DNA of 22,399 nucleotides from an uncultured Eggerthellaceae bacterium. GTDB lineage: Bacteria > Actinomycetota > Coriobacteriia > Coriobacteriales > Eggerthellaceae. Below are positions 15,664-22,399 of this stretch, piece after piece. Position numbers and translations under genes: made by a program. The notes beneath the pieces were generated by a model. The model worked only from the letters and a program-made list of their open reading frames with translations. It did not search any database and was not told where the DNA came from. Location: positions 1-22,399 of the forward strand of contig CASTMW010000013.1 in the NCBI GenBank assembly GCA_949450265.1, read 5' to 3'. Position 1 is the first letter of the stretch; every line of letters begins with the position of its first letter.

Positions 15664-16698
15664 TTAGATGAGATAGAAATCGCTTCCCGGCACGGCGCCG
15701 CCCACGGCATCGGGCGCCTGGGCGTACAACGCATCCAGATAGCCCGCAAGGGCATCCTTCATCGTTTCGCCAGTCAGGCACACCACATTGCAGCGCGGGA
15801 TGGCCTGCTGTGCGATCTGGGCATTTTCGATGATGCCCAGCGAAACCACCTCGTCCACGATGGCATCGGGGTCGTCCTGTGCGATGGCGGCCGAAACGGC
15901 ATGGCGTGCAAGGAACGCGCTGATGGCCTCGGGCTGCGCTTCCACGGTGCTCGCCTTGGCTATGGTCACGCCCGTGACGAGGCTGCCGCGGTCGCCACCG
16001 GTGGCCTCTTCCCATGCGGTGGTCAGATCGATGGTCTCCTGCAGCGCATCATCCTTCATGGTGGCTGATGTGGCGTAGGGCTGCGGTAGGATGCCCACGG
16101 CTTCGTGATTCTGGGCTATCAGCGCGGCCACCTCGGCTGGCTCGGAGCGGAATTGCAGGTCCAGCTCTTCGACGGCCACGCCGCTTGCCTCCAGCAACGC
16201 CAGCACGGTGTATTCAGGAACGGTGCCCTTGCCGGTCATGTACACGGTGCGCCCGCGCAGGTCATCGACGCTGGCCACGTCGGATGCAGTCACGGCATAG
16301 AGCACGCCCAGCGTGTTCACGTCAAGAGCGCGGATGGCCCCGTCGGTGCGCTGGTACAGCGTGGCAGCAAGGTTCGCGGGCACCAGCACGATGTCAAGCT
16401 CGTCCTGCAGCAGCTTCGGCGCTATCTCGTCGGCTGTGGCAGCAATGGTGAACTGCCCTTGGTCCTGAGCCATCATGGAGGCCAGCCCGATAGATGTGGG
16501 GCCCTTCAGCGAGCCGATGCGCAGCGCATCCGCAGCAGCTGCGGCCGCCTCAGAGATCTCTTGGGATGCGCTCTCGTCTGCCGAGCTCTGGTCCGCCTCC
16601 GACGGGGAAGCGCTCGGCGCGCATCCGATGAGCAGGCAGGCGGCCATCAAGCATGCGGCAAGCGCGGCTGCCATCAGGCGAATGGATATTCTTCTCAT
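15664..16698 (-). CDS. ABC transporter substrate-binding lipoprotein (NitT/TauT/ThiY-like)
   Basis: This 344-residue exported lipoprotein has a hydrophobic signal ending in lipobox LIGC (Cys26), then a Ser/Glu/Ala-rich linker to about residue 58. The binding domain begins LRIGSLKGPTSIGLASMM and continues with ATADEIAPKLLQDELDIVLV and VNTLGVLYAV. This resembles the NMT1/TauA-like type II periplasmic-binding fold seen in nitrate, sulfonate and thiamine-precursor importers. The ligand cannot be deduced. Its ATG overlaps the hydrogenase stop codon in an ATGA (16695-16698), so translation is probably coupled. The fused permease-ATPase follows 8 nt downstream, completing a transporter. Confidence 0.85.
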   Translation of the reverse strand: MRRISIRLMAAALAACLMAACLLIGCAPSASPSEADQSSADESASQEISEAAAAAADALRIGSLKGPTSIGLASMMAQDQGQFTIAATADEIAPKLLQDELDIVLVPANLAATLYQRTDGAIRALDVNTLGVLYAVTASDVASVDDLRGRTVYMTGKGTVPEYTVLALLEASGVAVEELDLQFRSEPAEVAALIAQNHEAVGILPQPYATSATMKDDALQETIDLTTAWEEATGGDRGSLVTGVTIAKASTVEAQPEAISAFLARHAVSAAIAQDDPDAIVDEVVSLGIIENAQIAQQAIPRCNVVCLTGETMKDALAGYLDALYAQAPDAVGGAVPGSDFYLI

Positions 16699-18503
16699 GC
16701 GGTCTTCTCCTTCGTGGCTCCCGCGTCATCGGGGAGGTGAACGGTGTGCAGCAGATGGTGGGCAAGCTCTGAGCAGGGCTTGCCGAAGAACACGTCGTAG
16801 AGCATCTGGATCTGCGGGTTCTCATGCGAATAGCGCAGCGGCATCTGGGTCTTGTCGATGGCGCGCAGCGTCTGCCCGCGCTTGAGGCCCTGCTCGCAGT
16901 CCGTGCCGTCGATGGGCTGGCCGCCGCCTCCCGCGCAACCGCTGGGGCACGCCATGATCTCGACGAACTCGTATTCCACGACCCCGGCCCGGATGGCATC
17001 CAGCAGCGCGTGCGCGTTGGACAGGCCATGGGAGACGGCGCATCGGATGGGTGTGCCGTTCAGATCGAAGGTACCCTCGGTCCAGGCGCCATGCGGGCTG
17101 ACAGCGAACGTGAAGCTGTCGGGCGGTGCGGTCTGGCCGGTGGCAACGAAGTAGGCCGTGCGCAGCGCAGCTTCCATGACGCCGCCGGTGGTGCCGAAGA
17201 TGACGCCCGCGCCTGTGAAGGTGCCCAGCGGATCGTCCAGGGGCATGTCCCCTAGCGCATTCACGTCGATGTTGGCGTTCTTTATCATGCGGGCAAGCTC
17301 GCGCGTGGTAAGGGCAGCATCCATATCCGGGATGTCTGGGTGCGAGTTCATGGGAAGCGTTATCTCGCCCTTCTTCGCTGTGCAGGGCATGAGCGCCACC
17401 GAGAAGATGTTCTCGGGCGGTGGATCGCATTTCTCGGCGAACCAGGCCTTCGTCACGGCGCCCAGCATCATCATGGGGCTCTTCGCGCTGGATAGGTGCG
17501 CCAGCGCATCGGGGTGGTGGTCCTTGGCATGGCGCACCCAGGCTGGACAGCAGCTGGTGAATAGCGGCCAGGTGATGCCGTTGGTATCCGGCGTGCGCTC
17601 GGACAGACCGTTCAGCAGCTCGGTTCCTTCCTCCATGATGGTCAGGTCGGCGGCCAGCGAGGTGTCGAACACGTAGTCGACCCCTAGCGCCTTCAAGGCC
17701 GCCACCATGCGCTCCACCCCCAGCGCGCCATCATCGGCGCCAAGGCCAACGCCCCACGAGGTCCTGGTGGCGGGCGCTATCTGTACGACGGTGGTCTTCG
17801 TCGGGTCGGCGATGGCATCCAGCAGCAAACTGATGTCGTCCCGCTCCGACAGGGCGCCCGTAGGACAGTGGGTGATGCATTGCCCGCAGGAGACGCATCC
17901 GGCCTGCCGCATGGTCATGCCGTCGGCCACGCCTACGGTAGAGCGGCTGCCCGTGCCCATGAACGCCCATACCCCGATGTTCTCCAGCTTGTCGCAGGCA
18001 GCGATGCAGCGACCGCAATGTATACAGCGGTTCTCGTCGCGCTGGATGATGTTGTGAGCGGGCCATTCGGCGCGCTTGCCCCGTACGAGCTGCTTAGGGT
18101 AGGGGGAAGGAAGCTCGGTCATGAACAGCCCCAACGGGTCCCATGCGATGAGTTCGGCATCAAGGAGCAGCTTCTGGAAGCGGCAGGTGCCGCTGCGCGG
18201 ACAATACGCGCAGTTTAGGTCGTGCTGGGACAGCAGCAGTTGCAGTGCAGTGGTGCGCGCGGTGCACACCTGGTCGGTGTCGGTGTGCACCACCATGCCT
18301 TCGCGTACCACGGTGTTGCAGGAGGCCACCAGGCGATCCTCGCCTTCCACTTCGACGACGCACACCCGGCAGGATCCGATGTTGTTCAGCTGTGCGAAGA
18401 AGCACAGTGTAGGAATATCGATACCGATGCCTCGGGCGGCTTCGAGTACAGTGGTGCCCTCGGGTGCTTCGATGACGGTCCCGTCGATGGTCACGGTTAC
18501 CAT
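16695..18503 (-). CDS. hydA: [FeFe] hydrogenase catalytic subunit, group A (HydA)
   Basis: HydA interconverts protons and H2. The 602-residue protein has a complete modular layout: a [2Fe-2S] ferredoxin domain (Cys34, 45, 48, 62); a His-ligated [4Fe-4S] site (His94, Cys98, 101, 107); and a two-cluster ferredoxin domain (Cys160, 163, 166, 170 and 203, 206, 209, 213). The H-cluster domain has all three signatures: FTSCCPAW (315-322), MPCTAKKGE (372-380) and EIMACPSGCAGGGGQP (515-530). The Shine-Dalgarno AGGAGGTGG sits just ahead of the ATG. It overlaps the flavoprotein gene by 7 nt and the lipoprotein gene by 4 nt. No HydE/F/G maturases are in the window. Without measurement, the direction (H2 production or uptake) is undetermined. 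Confidence 0.95.
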   Translation of the reverse strand: MVTVTIDGTVIEAPEGTTVLEAARGIGIDIPTLCFFAQLNNIGSCRVCVVEVEGEDRLVASCNTVVREGMVVHTDTDQVCTARTTALQLLLSQHDLNCAYCPRSGTCRFQKLLLDAELIAWDPLGLFMTELPSPYPKQLVRGKRAEWPAHNIIQRDENRCIHCGRCIAACDKLENIGVWAFMGTGSRSTVGVADGMTMRQAGCVSCGQCITHCPTGALSERDDISLLLDAIADPTKTTVVQIAPATRTSWGVGLGADDGALGVERMVAALKALGVDYVFDTSLAADLTIMEEGTELLNGLSERTPDTNGITWPLFTSCCPAWVRHAKDHHPDALAHLSSAKSPMMMLGAVTKAWFAEKCDPPPENIFSVALMPCTAKKGEITLPMNSHPDIPDMDAALTTRELARMIKNANIDVNALGDMPLDDPLGTFTGAGVIFGTTGGVMEAALRTAYFVATGQTAPPDSFTFAVSPHGAWTEGTFDLNGTPIRCAVSHGLSNAHALLDAIRAGVVEYEFVEIMACPSGCAGGGGQPIDGTDCEQGLKRGQTLRAIDKTQMPLRYSHENPQIQMLYDVFFGKPCSELAHHLLHTVHLPDDAGATKEKTA

Positions 18504-20329
18504 GATGCCACCTCCTGGCTGCGTGTTGCGCCGAAGCCGTAATGGTCACACCGCAGGCATCGGCTGGCTTCCTGATGTGCTTCTTGGACGCTCATGCCCA
18601 GCTTCGCGATCTCGAAGGTCTGCGCCGCATCGGCGGAGATGACGTCCTTGAGCTCGATGCGGCCGCAAGGGCCGATGGAAAGCTGGGCGGGCGGCACGTC
18701 CACATGGTCATAGACGTCGTGGGTGTAACCGAGCGCGTTGTCGATGTTGGCGGCCGCCACGCGTCCGGCGGCGATGGCTTTGATGACCGTGGAAGGGCCA
18801 CTGACCGCATCGCCGCCCGCATACAGCGGGGTGGGCGCATCGGCGATGGCCCCGTCCTCTTGTGCGACGATGCAGCCGCGCTCGGTCTGCACCACGCTGG
18901 AGAACGCGCCGGAGTCGATGGCCTGCCCGATGGCGACGATGACCACCTCGCAGGGAATGTCGCGCTGTGCCACGTCGGCGTCGTAGGGTGCTGGGCGCCC
19001 GCCGCGTCCGATGGCGCCGATCACCTGCGGCTGCACCACCAGCGCGCAGACGGCGCCGTCCTTGTCGGTCTTGATGGCGATGGGCGCTTGCAGCTGCGTG
19101 ATCTGGCAGCCTTCCGCCTTCGCTTCGTCGATCTCTTCGGGAAGCGCCGTCATATCGGTCAGGCGACGCCGGTAGACGCATTCGACCGACAGCGCGCCGA
19201 GGCGCTTCGCGGTGCGAGTGCAGTCCATGGCCACGTTGCCGCCGCCCACCACGCACACGCGCTTGCCGGTGAAGTCGGGCGCGCGTCCGCTGCTGGCGGC
19301 CAGCAGGAACTCTACGGCCGACATGACACCGTTAGCATCTTCGCCATCGCACCCCAGCTTCTTGCTATCATGCGCGCCGATGGAGACGAACATGGCATCG
19401 TGGGCGTCCATCAGCTCTTCGAAGGTGGTGTCGGTGCCCACGGCGCAATCGGTGCGCACATCGATGCCGGTGCTCAGGATGAAGTCGATGTCGGCATCCA
19501 GCCTGTCTTGGGGCAGGCGGTAGTCGGGGATGCCGTAGCGCACCATGCCGCCCAGCTTCTCGCGCTGATCGTAGATGGTGACGGCGTGGCCCATCAGCTG
19601 CAGATAGTATGCAGCGGTCAGGCCCGCCGGTCCGCCACCCACGATGCCGATGGTCTTGCCGGTGGCCGGAAGCGGGGTGGGCGCGGGGCTCCATGTGGCA
19701 TTGTCGGCGGCGTAGCGCTTCAGGCCGCAGATGTTAACCGGCGCGTCTTCCAGCGCACGGCGGCAGGTGGCCTCGCACGGATGCTCGCATACGTATCCGC
19801 ACACGGTGGGCAGCGGGTTGGTGTTGCGAATGACACGCAGTGCGTCGTCAAGGTGGCCGGCGCGGATGCACGCGATGTAGGCCGGGATATCCACGTGGGC
19901 CGGGCAGGTGGTGGTGCAGGTAGCCTGGGCCTTCGGGCGATGGCTGCACAGGTCGTCTTCCGCATGGCTTGCGAAATCCTCCGCGAAGCCGTCGAGTGCA
20001 TCCAAGATCATGCGTCCAGCGGTGAAGCCGATGGCGCAGTCGGAAGCGGCATACATCACCTGCGCGGTGGAGCGCAGGTCGTCCAGCAGCTGCGGGGTGC
20101 CTTCACCTGCGATGATGGTGTCCAGCTTTGCGCAGCAGGTGCGCAGGCCCACGCGGCATGGCGTGCACTTCCCGCAGGAATCGGCAAGGAACATGCGGCT
20201 GAGCGATGCGGTGTACTCAACGGGACATTGCTCGCATGGGGTGGAAGCCAGCATGGCCGCGGCCTTCTTGGCAAGCCGGGCGTGCTCGGTCTCGGCTGCA
20301 GTGGGGCTCTCTATCACTAGGCGTGGCAT
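18497..20329 (-). CDS. NuoF-tail/GltD-like flavoprotein, probable hydrogenase electron-transfer subunit
   Basis: The 610-residue protein begins with a NuoF C-terminal-type [4Fe-4S] segment, SCGKCTPCRVG (Cys52, 55, 58), plus Cys98. A GltD-like iron-sulfur region follows (Cys138, 142 and 177, 181, 185, 189). Then come a FAD dinucleotide fold, GIVGGGPAG (228-236), and an NAD(P) fold, VVGGGNVAMDC (360-370). VAIGQAID and YAGGDAVSGPSTVIKAIAAGR close the FAD domain, and CLRC lies near the C-terminus. The NuoF FMN/NADH-binding domain is absent. It likely passes electrons between NAD(P)H and HydA. The start has AAGGAGAAG upstream. It is the first gene of the operon and overlaps hydA by 7 nt. The cofactor (NADH or NADPH) and any electron bifurcation are undetermined. 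Confidence 0.88.
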   Translation of the reverse strand: MPRLVIESPTAAETEHARLAKKAAAMLASTPCEQCPVEYTASLSRMFLADSCGKCTPCRVGLRTCCAKLDTIIAGEGTPQLLDDLRSTAQVMYAASDCAIGFTAGRMILDALDGFAEDFASHAEDDLCSHRPKAQATCTTTCPAHVDIPAYIACIRAGHLDDALRVIRNTNPLPTVCGYVCEHPCEATCRRALEDAPVNICGLKRYAADNATWSPAPTPLPATGKTIGIVGGGPAGLTAAYYLQLMGHAVTIYDQREKLGGMVRYGIPDYRLPQDRLDADIDFILSTGIDVRTDCAVGTDTTFEELMDAHDAMFVSIGAHDSKKLGCDGEDANGVMSAVEFLLAASSGRAPDFTGKRVCVVGGGNVAMDCTRTAKRLGALSVECVYRRRLTDMTALPEEIDEAKAEGCQITQLQAPIAIKTDKDGAVCALVVQPQVIGAIGRGGRPAPYDADVAQRDIPCEVVIVAIGQAIDSGAFSSVVQTERGCIVAQEDGAIADAPTPLYAGGDAVSGPSTVIKAIAAGRVAAANIDNALGYTHDVYDHVDVPPAQLSIGPCGRIELKDVISADAAQTFEIAKLGMSVQEAHQEASRCLRCDHYGFGATRSQEVASW

Positions 20330-20554
20330 ACTTCTCCTTCATCGGAATCGGTGATGACGCGATGGCTGCCGCCCAGGGCAGCTTCGGGTGCGAATGCGTC
20401 AAGTATGAACGAGCAGCGCGGCCGACGGGCCAACGATTAGACGATAGGGCGAATGCAGAGCCTGCTCGGAGAGCATGTTGCCGCTGCGACAGGTGAGCGG
20501 TAGCGGGAATGCGTCGCGGCTGCGGAGGCCAGGTTCGTCGATGTGGTTCCTTCT

Positions 20555-20585
20555 TCACGCATCTGAAATGTTCGCGTGATAGACT
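20555..20585 (+). promoter_or_regulatory. Candidate operator and -10 box ahead of ldh
   Basis: TCACGC (20555-20560) and GCGTGA (20574-20579) form an inverted repeat with a 13-nt centre, directly abutting TAGACT (20580-20585), a possible -10 box. No good -35 is seen at normal spacing, which would suit an activated promoter. It does not match the Rex redox-sensor consensus well. The rest of the 289-bp divergent spacer (20330-20618) shows no gene, and I could not place a convincing promoter for the hydrogenase operon. Confidence 0.3.
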
Positions 20586-20618
20586 GACGCTCATGGCACG
20601 CGAAGGAAAGGCGGAGAC

Positions 20619-21572
20619 ATGGCTGATCGGATCATAGGGCGCAAGGTGGCTATCGTGGGATGCGGGTTCGTCGGTGCCACCAGCGCGTTCGCCTTGATGG
20701 AATCCGGCCTGTTTTCGGAGATGGTGCTGATCGATGTGGATCGTGATCGCGCCGAGGGCGAAGCGCTGGACATCTCGCATGAGCTGGCGTTCGCGCGACC
20801 GATGGGCATCTTCGCGGGCACATACCAAGATGCAGCCGATGCCGACGTTATCATCGTGACGGCGGGCGCGTCGCAGAAGCCCGGTGAGAGCCGCCTTGAC
20901 CTGGTCAGCAAGAATGTGGGCATCTACGAGGGCATCATGGGCGAAATACGCCAGAGCGGATTCGCGGGCATCTTGCTGATCGTGTCGAACCCGGTGGACA
21001 TTCTGACCTATGCGGCCACTCGGCTCTCGGGTCTGCCCGAGCAGCGCGTCATCGGATCGGGCACCGTGTTGGATACGGGCCGTCTCAAGCAGATCATCAG
21101 TCAGCGACTGGAAGTGGACCCGCGCAACGTGCACGTGCGCATCTTGGGCGAGCATGGCGACAGCGAGTTGATCGCATGGTCTAGCGCCCATGTGGCAGGC
21201 ATCCCCCTCGAAGATTTCTTCAATATGCGCAGCGCGGGGTCCTATGAGACGTTCCGCCGCGAGGTGAGCGACATGGTGCGCAATTCGGCCTACGAGATCA
21301 TCGACAAGAAGAAGGCCACGTACTTCGGTATCGCCATGGCCATCAAGCGCATCTGTGAGAGCATCGTGCGCGATGAGAAATCGGTGCTGTCGGTGTCGAA
21401 CTCCATGCAGGGCGAATACGGTATCGAAGGCGTGGCCCTGTCCACACCGTGTGTGGTGGGTGCCGAGGGCATCGAGGTGCGCATGCCACCATCGCTGAAT
21501 TACAAGGAGCAGGCGCAGTTGAAGGCATCGGCTGACCAGCTGAAAGAGGTGCTCAGCCAGATCGACCTGTAG
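20619..21572 (+). CDS. ldh: L-lactate dehydrogenase
   Basis: The enzyme reduces pyruvate to L-lactate with NADH, regenerating NAD+ in fermentation. The 317-residue protein has the NAD-binding GCGFVGA (14-20) and Asp40 for the ribose. TAGASQKPGESRLDL contains Gln86 (the pyruvate-specificity position, arguing against malate dehydrogenase) and the mobile-loop Arg92. SNPVD (123-127), LDTGR (151-155) and the catalytic GEHGDSE (177-183, His179) are all present. The Shine-Dalgarno region is AAGGAAAGGCGGAG. The gene is divergent from the hydrogenase operon and is followed by several hairpins. Annotation is secure. Confidence 0.95.
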   Translation: MADRIIGRKVAIVGCGFVGATSAFALMESGLFSEMVLIDVDRDRAEGEALDISHELAFARPMGIFAGTYQDAADADVIIVTAGASQKPGESRLDLVSKNVGIYEGIMGEIRQSGFAGILLIVSNPVDILTYAATRLSGLPEQRVIGSGTVLDTGRLKQIISQRLEVDPRNVHVRILGEHGDSELIAWSSAHVAGIPLEDFFNMRSAGSYETFRREVSDMVRNSAYEIIDKKKATYFGIAMAIKRICESIVRDEKSVLSVSNSMQGEYGIEGVALSTPCVVGAEGIEVRMPPSLNYKEQAQLKASADQLKEVLSQIDL

Positions 21573-21588
21573 CGCCGCTGCAGCGGCG
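21573..21588. repeat. Perfect 16-bp palindrome directly after ldh
   Basis: CGCCGCTGCAGCGGCG begins immediately after the ldh stop codon (TAG, 21570-21572). It has no central loop and no T-run after it, so it is not a standard terminator. It may stabilise the mRNA end or bind a dimeric protein. Confidence 0.5.
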
Positions 21589-21628
21589 TCTATGGCCTTC
21601 GCTGCTGTCGTTATTTTGCCAGCTACGC

Positions 21629-21648
21629 TTTTGGGCCAGAACCCAAAA
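21629..21648. repeat. Inverted repeat TTTTGGG/CCCAAAA
   Basis: TTTTGGG (21629-21635) and CCCAAAA (21642-21648) enclose a 6-nt loop between the convergent ldh and lipoprotein genes. The stem's own A/T ends resemble a weak bidirectional terminator. The right arm runs into AAAAGGTCCTC (21645-21655), which repeats at 21662-21672. Confidence 0.5.
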
Positions 21649-21662
21649 GGTCCTCCGCAAGA

Positions 21663-21709
21663 AAAGGTCCTCTGCTGCGATCGTGAGTGCCGTGCAGCAG
21701 AGGACCTTT
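21663..21709. terminator. Strong bidirectional terminator between ldh and the lipoprotein gene
   Basis: AAAGGTCCTCTGCTGC (21663-21678) and GCAGCAGAGGACCTTT (21694-21709) form a perfect 16-bp stem with a 15-nt loop. T-rich ends are present in both directions: TTTCGTTCT rightward and CCTTTTCTT leftward. It lies between two converging genes and probably ends transcription of both. Confidence 0.88.
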
Positions 21710-21758
21710 CGTTCTGTCGCGTTCAGGGTGCGGTAGCACCGCCTGTACGACGTGTTGG

Positions 21759-22399
21759 TTAGAAGGGGATGTCGAAGTTCTCAGCGGGGATCGTGTAGCT
21801 CGATCCACCGTTCGCGCCGCCGATCACGTCCACCTTGGTCTCTTCGCGGGTATACCGCAGGGCAAGCTCATTGTCGCCCGAGCCGGTATCGAAGTAATAG
21901 AATATCCAGCCCGAGATGCTCTCGCCCTGGCCTGCGCCTGTCGTTGGCAATCCGACGAGTCCGTTGTTGTCAGCGAACGTCTGGAAATTGGTGATGCCGT
22001 TCCCGATGGCGTTCACCTTCTTGCCGTTCACAAGAAGACAGAGGTCGCTGCCGTACAGCGTGGTTACGTATTCGCTGTTGTTCGTTAGCTCTACCTCAAC
22101 GCCAACGCCCGTGCGATACCCGTCTGCCCAGATGTTGGCATTGTCGAAGGGCAGATCGACGATGGCTTGCTTGAAGACGATAGTGTATCCGAGCTCTTCA
22201 TCCACGATGGTCTGGTTGACCTCGACCTCTTTGGGCTCGGGCTGCTCGGCTGTGGTCTTGGTATCGTCCGCGATCTCTTCTGCTGACGACGAGCTATCAG
22301 CGCTGCTCGTCGCATCAGCAGGATCCTGCGCCTGTTCGGTCGGCCCGCATCCGACGAGCGCGATGGCAAGCGCCGCGATCGCAGCTAAGATGGCGATCC
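21759..22399 (-). CDS. Lipoprotein with DUF4352-like domain, 5' truncated at the window edge
   Basis: The frame is open from the right edge, giving 212 visible residues; the start codon lies just outside. The visible N-terminus is hydrophobic and ends in lipobox LVGC followed by G, so this is the end of a lipoprotein signal. A Ser/Asp/Glu/Ala-rich linker of about 40 residues follows. The remaining 150 or so residues look like a beta-rich extracellular domain, with GVGVEVELTNNSEYV resembling the first strands of DUF4352/DUF5067-type domains. An internal GTG at 22205 could start a shorter product, but the lipobox upstream argues against it. Function is unknown; likely surface-anchored. The strong terminator lies 50 nt downstream. 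Confidence 0.78.
   Translation of the reverse strand, partial: IAILAAIAALAIALVGCGPTEQAQDPADATSSADSSSSAEEIADDTKTTAEQPEPKEVEVNQTIVDEELGYTIVFKQAIVDLPFDNANIWADGYRTGVGVEVELTNNSEYVTTLYGSDLCLLVNGKKVNAIGNGITNFQTFADNNGLVGLPTTGAGQGESISGWIFYYFDTGSGDNELALRYTREETKVDVIGGANGGSSYTIPAENFDIPF

Noticed and set aside
15656..16015. A 120-residue N-terminal extension of the permease-ATPase
   Set aside because: The frame is open but lies entirely over the 3' part of the substrate-binding gene and is Arg/Gly/His-rich shadow sequence; the ATG at 15655 directly follows that gene's stop codon.
18542..20320. A 592-codon open frame on the + strand opposite the flavoprotein gene
   Set aside because: It has no recognisable motifs and Gly/Ala/Asp/His-rich shadow composition; the - strand carries clear FAD, NAD(P) and Fe-S motifs.
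20555..20579. A Rex redox-sensor operator ahead of ldh
   Set aside because: The inverted repeat has 6-bp arms with a 13-nt centre, unlike the Rex consensus TTGTGA-N6-TCACAA, so only an unnamed operator candidate is kept.

Overview
The window looks like chromosomal DNA of a strictly anaerobic, high-GC bacterium. My best guess is an actinobacterium of the class Coriobacteriia (Eggerthellaceae-like). The basis is GC-rich codon use throughout, a group A [FeFe] hydrogenase with a GltD-like flavoprotein partner, L-lactate dehydrogenase, a UPF0210 protein, and methionine and glycine/alanine transporters. No plasmid, phage, transposase or CRISPR signature is visible. The lineage is inferred from gene content only.

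Region 1 (1-4420, + strand): a perfect ParB-binding parS palindrome lies just upstream of a tightly packed purine operon, purM-purN-(XdhC-family gene)-purH. The first three genes overlap and the last is 9 nt away. An XdhC-family protein, normally linked to molybdenum hydroxylase maturation, sits between two de novo purine genes. parS sites usually cluster near the replication origin, so the window may be origin-proximal.

Region 2 (4486-8792, + strand): a tRNA-Pro(CGG) with encoded CCA is followed by an intrinsic terminator and a 14-TM DHA2-type MFS exporter. Next comes a complete methionine ABC importer, metN-metI-metQ, with its own promoter and an inverted repeat at the TTG start of metN. 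The terminator after metQ carries the same 22-nt module as the one after the tRNA.

Region 3 (8865-14200): a UPF0210 protein (- strand) is divergent from a HemN/HemW-like radical SAM protein (+). A small secreted Cys-rich protein with two Ca-binding-type loops follows. Then a single glycine riboswitch precedes an alanine/glycine:cation symporter (AGCS family).

Region 4 (14174-20329, - strand) is the most interesting part. It is a four-gene operon read right to left: a NuoF-tail/GltD flavoprotein, a group A [FeFe] hydrogenase, a substrate-binding lipoprotein, and a fused ABC permease-ATPase. The first three genes overlap their neighbours by 4-7 nt, and the last starts 8 nt downstream. A hydrogenase therefore appears to be translationally coupled to an ABC importer of unknown substrate.

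Region 5 (20619-22399): L-lactate dehydrogenase (+) is divergent from the hydrogenase operon, so two alternative sinks for reducing equivalents share one 289-bp control region. Several hairpins, including a 16-bp-stem bidirectional terminator, separate ldh from a convergent lipoprotein gene that runs off the right edge.
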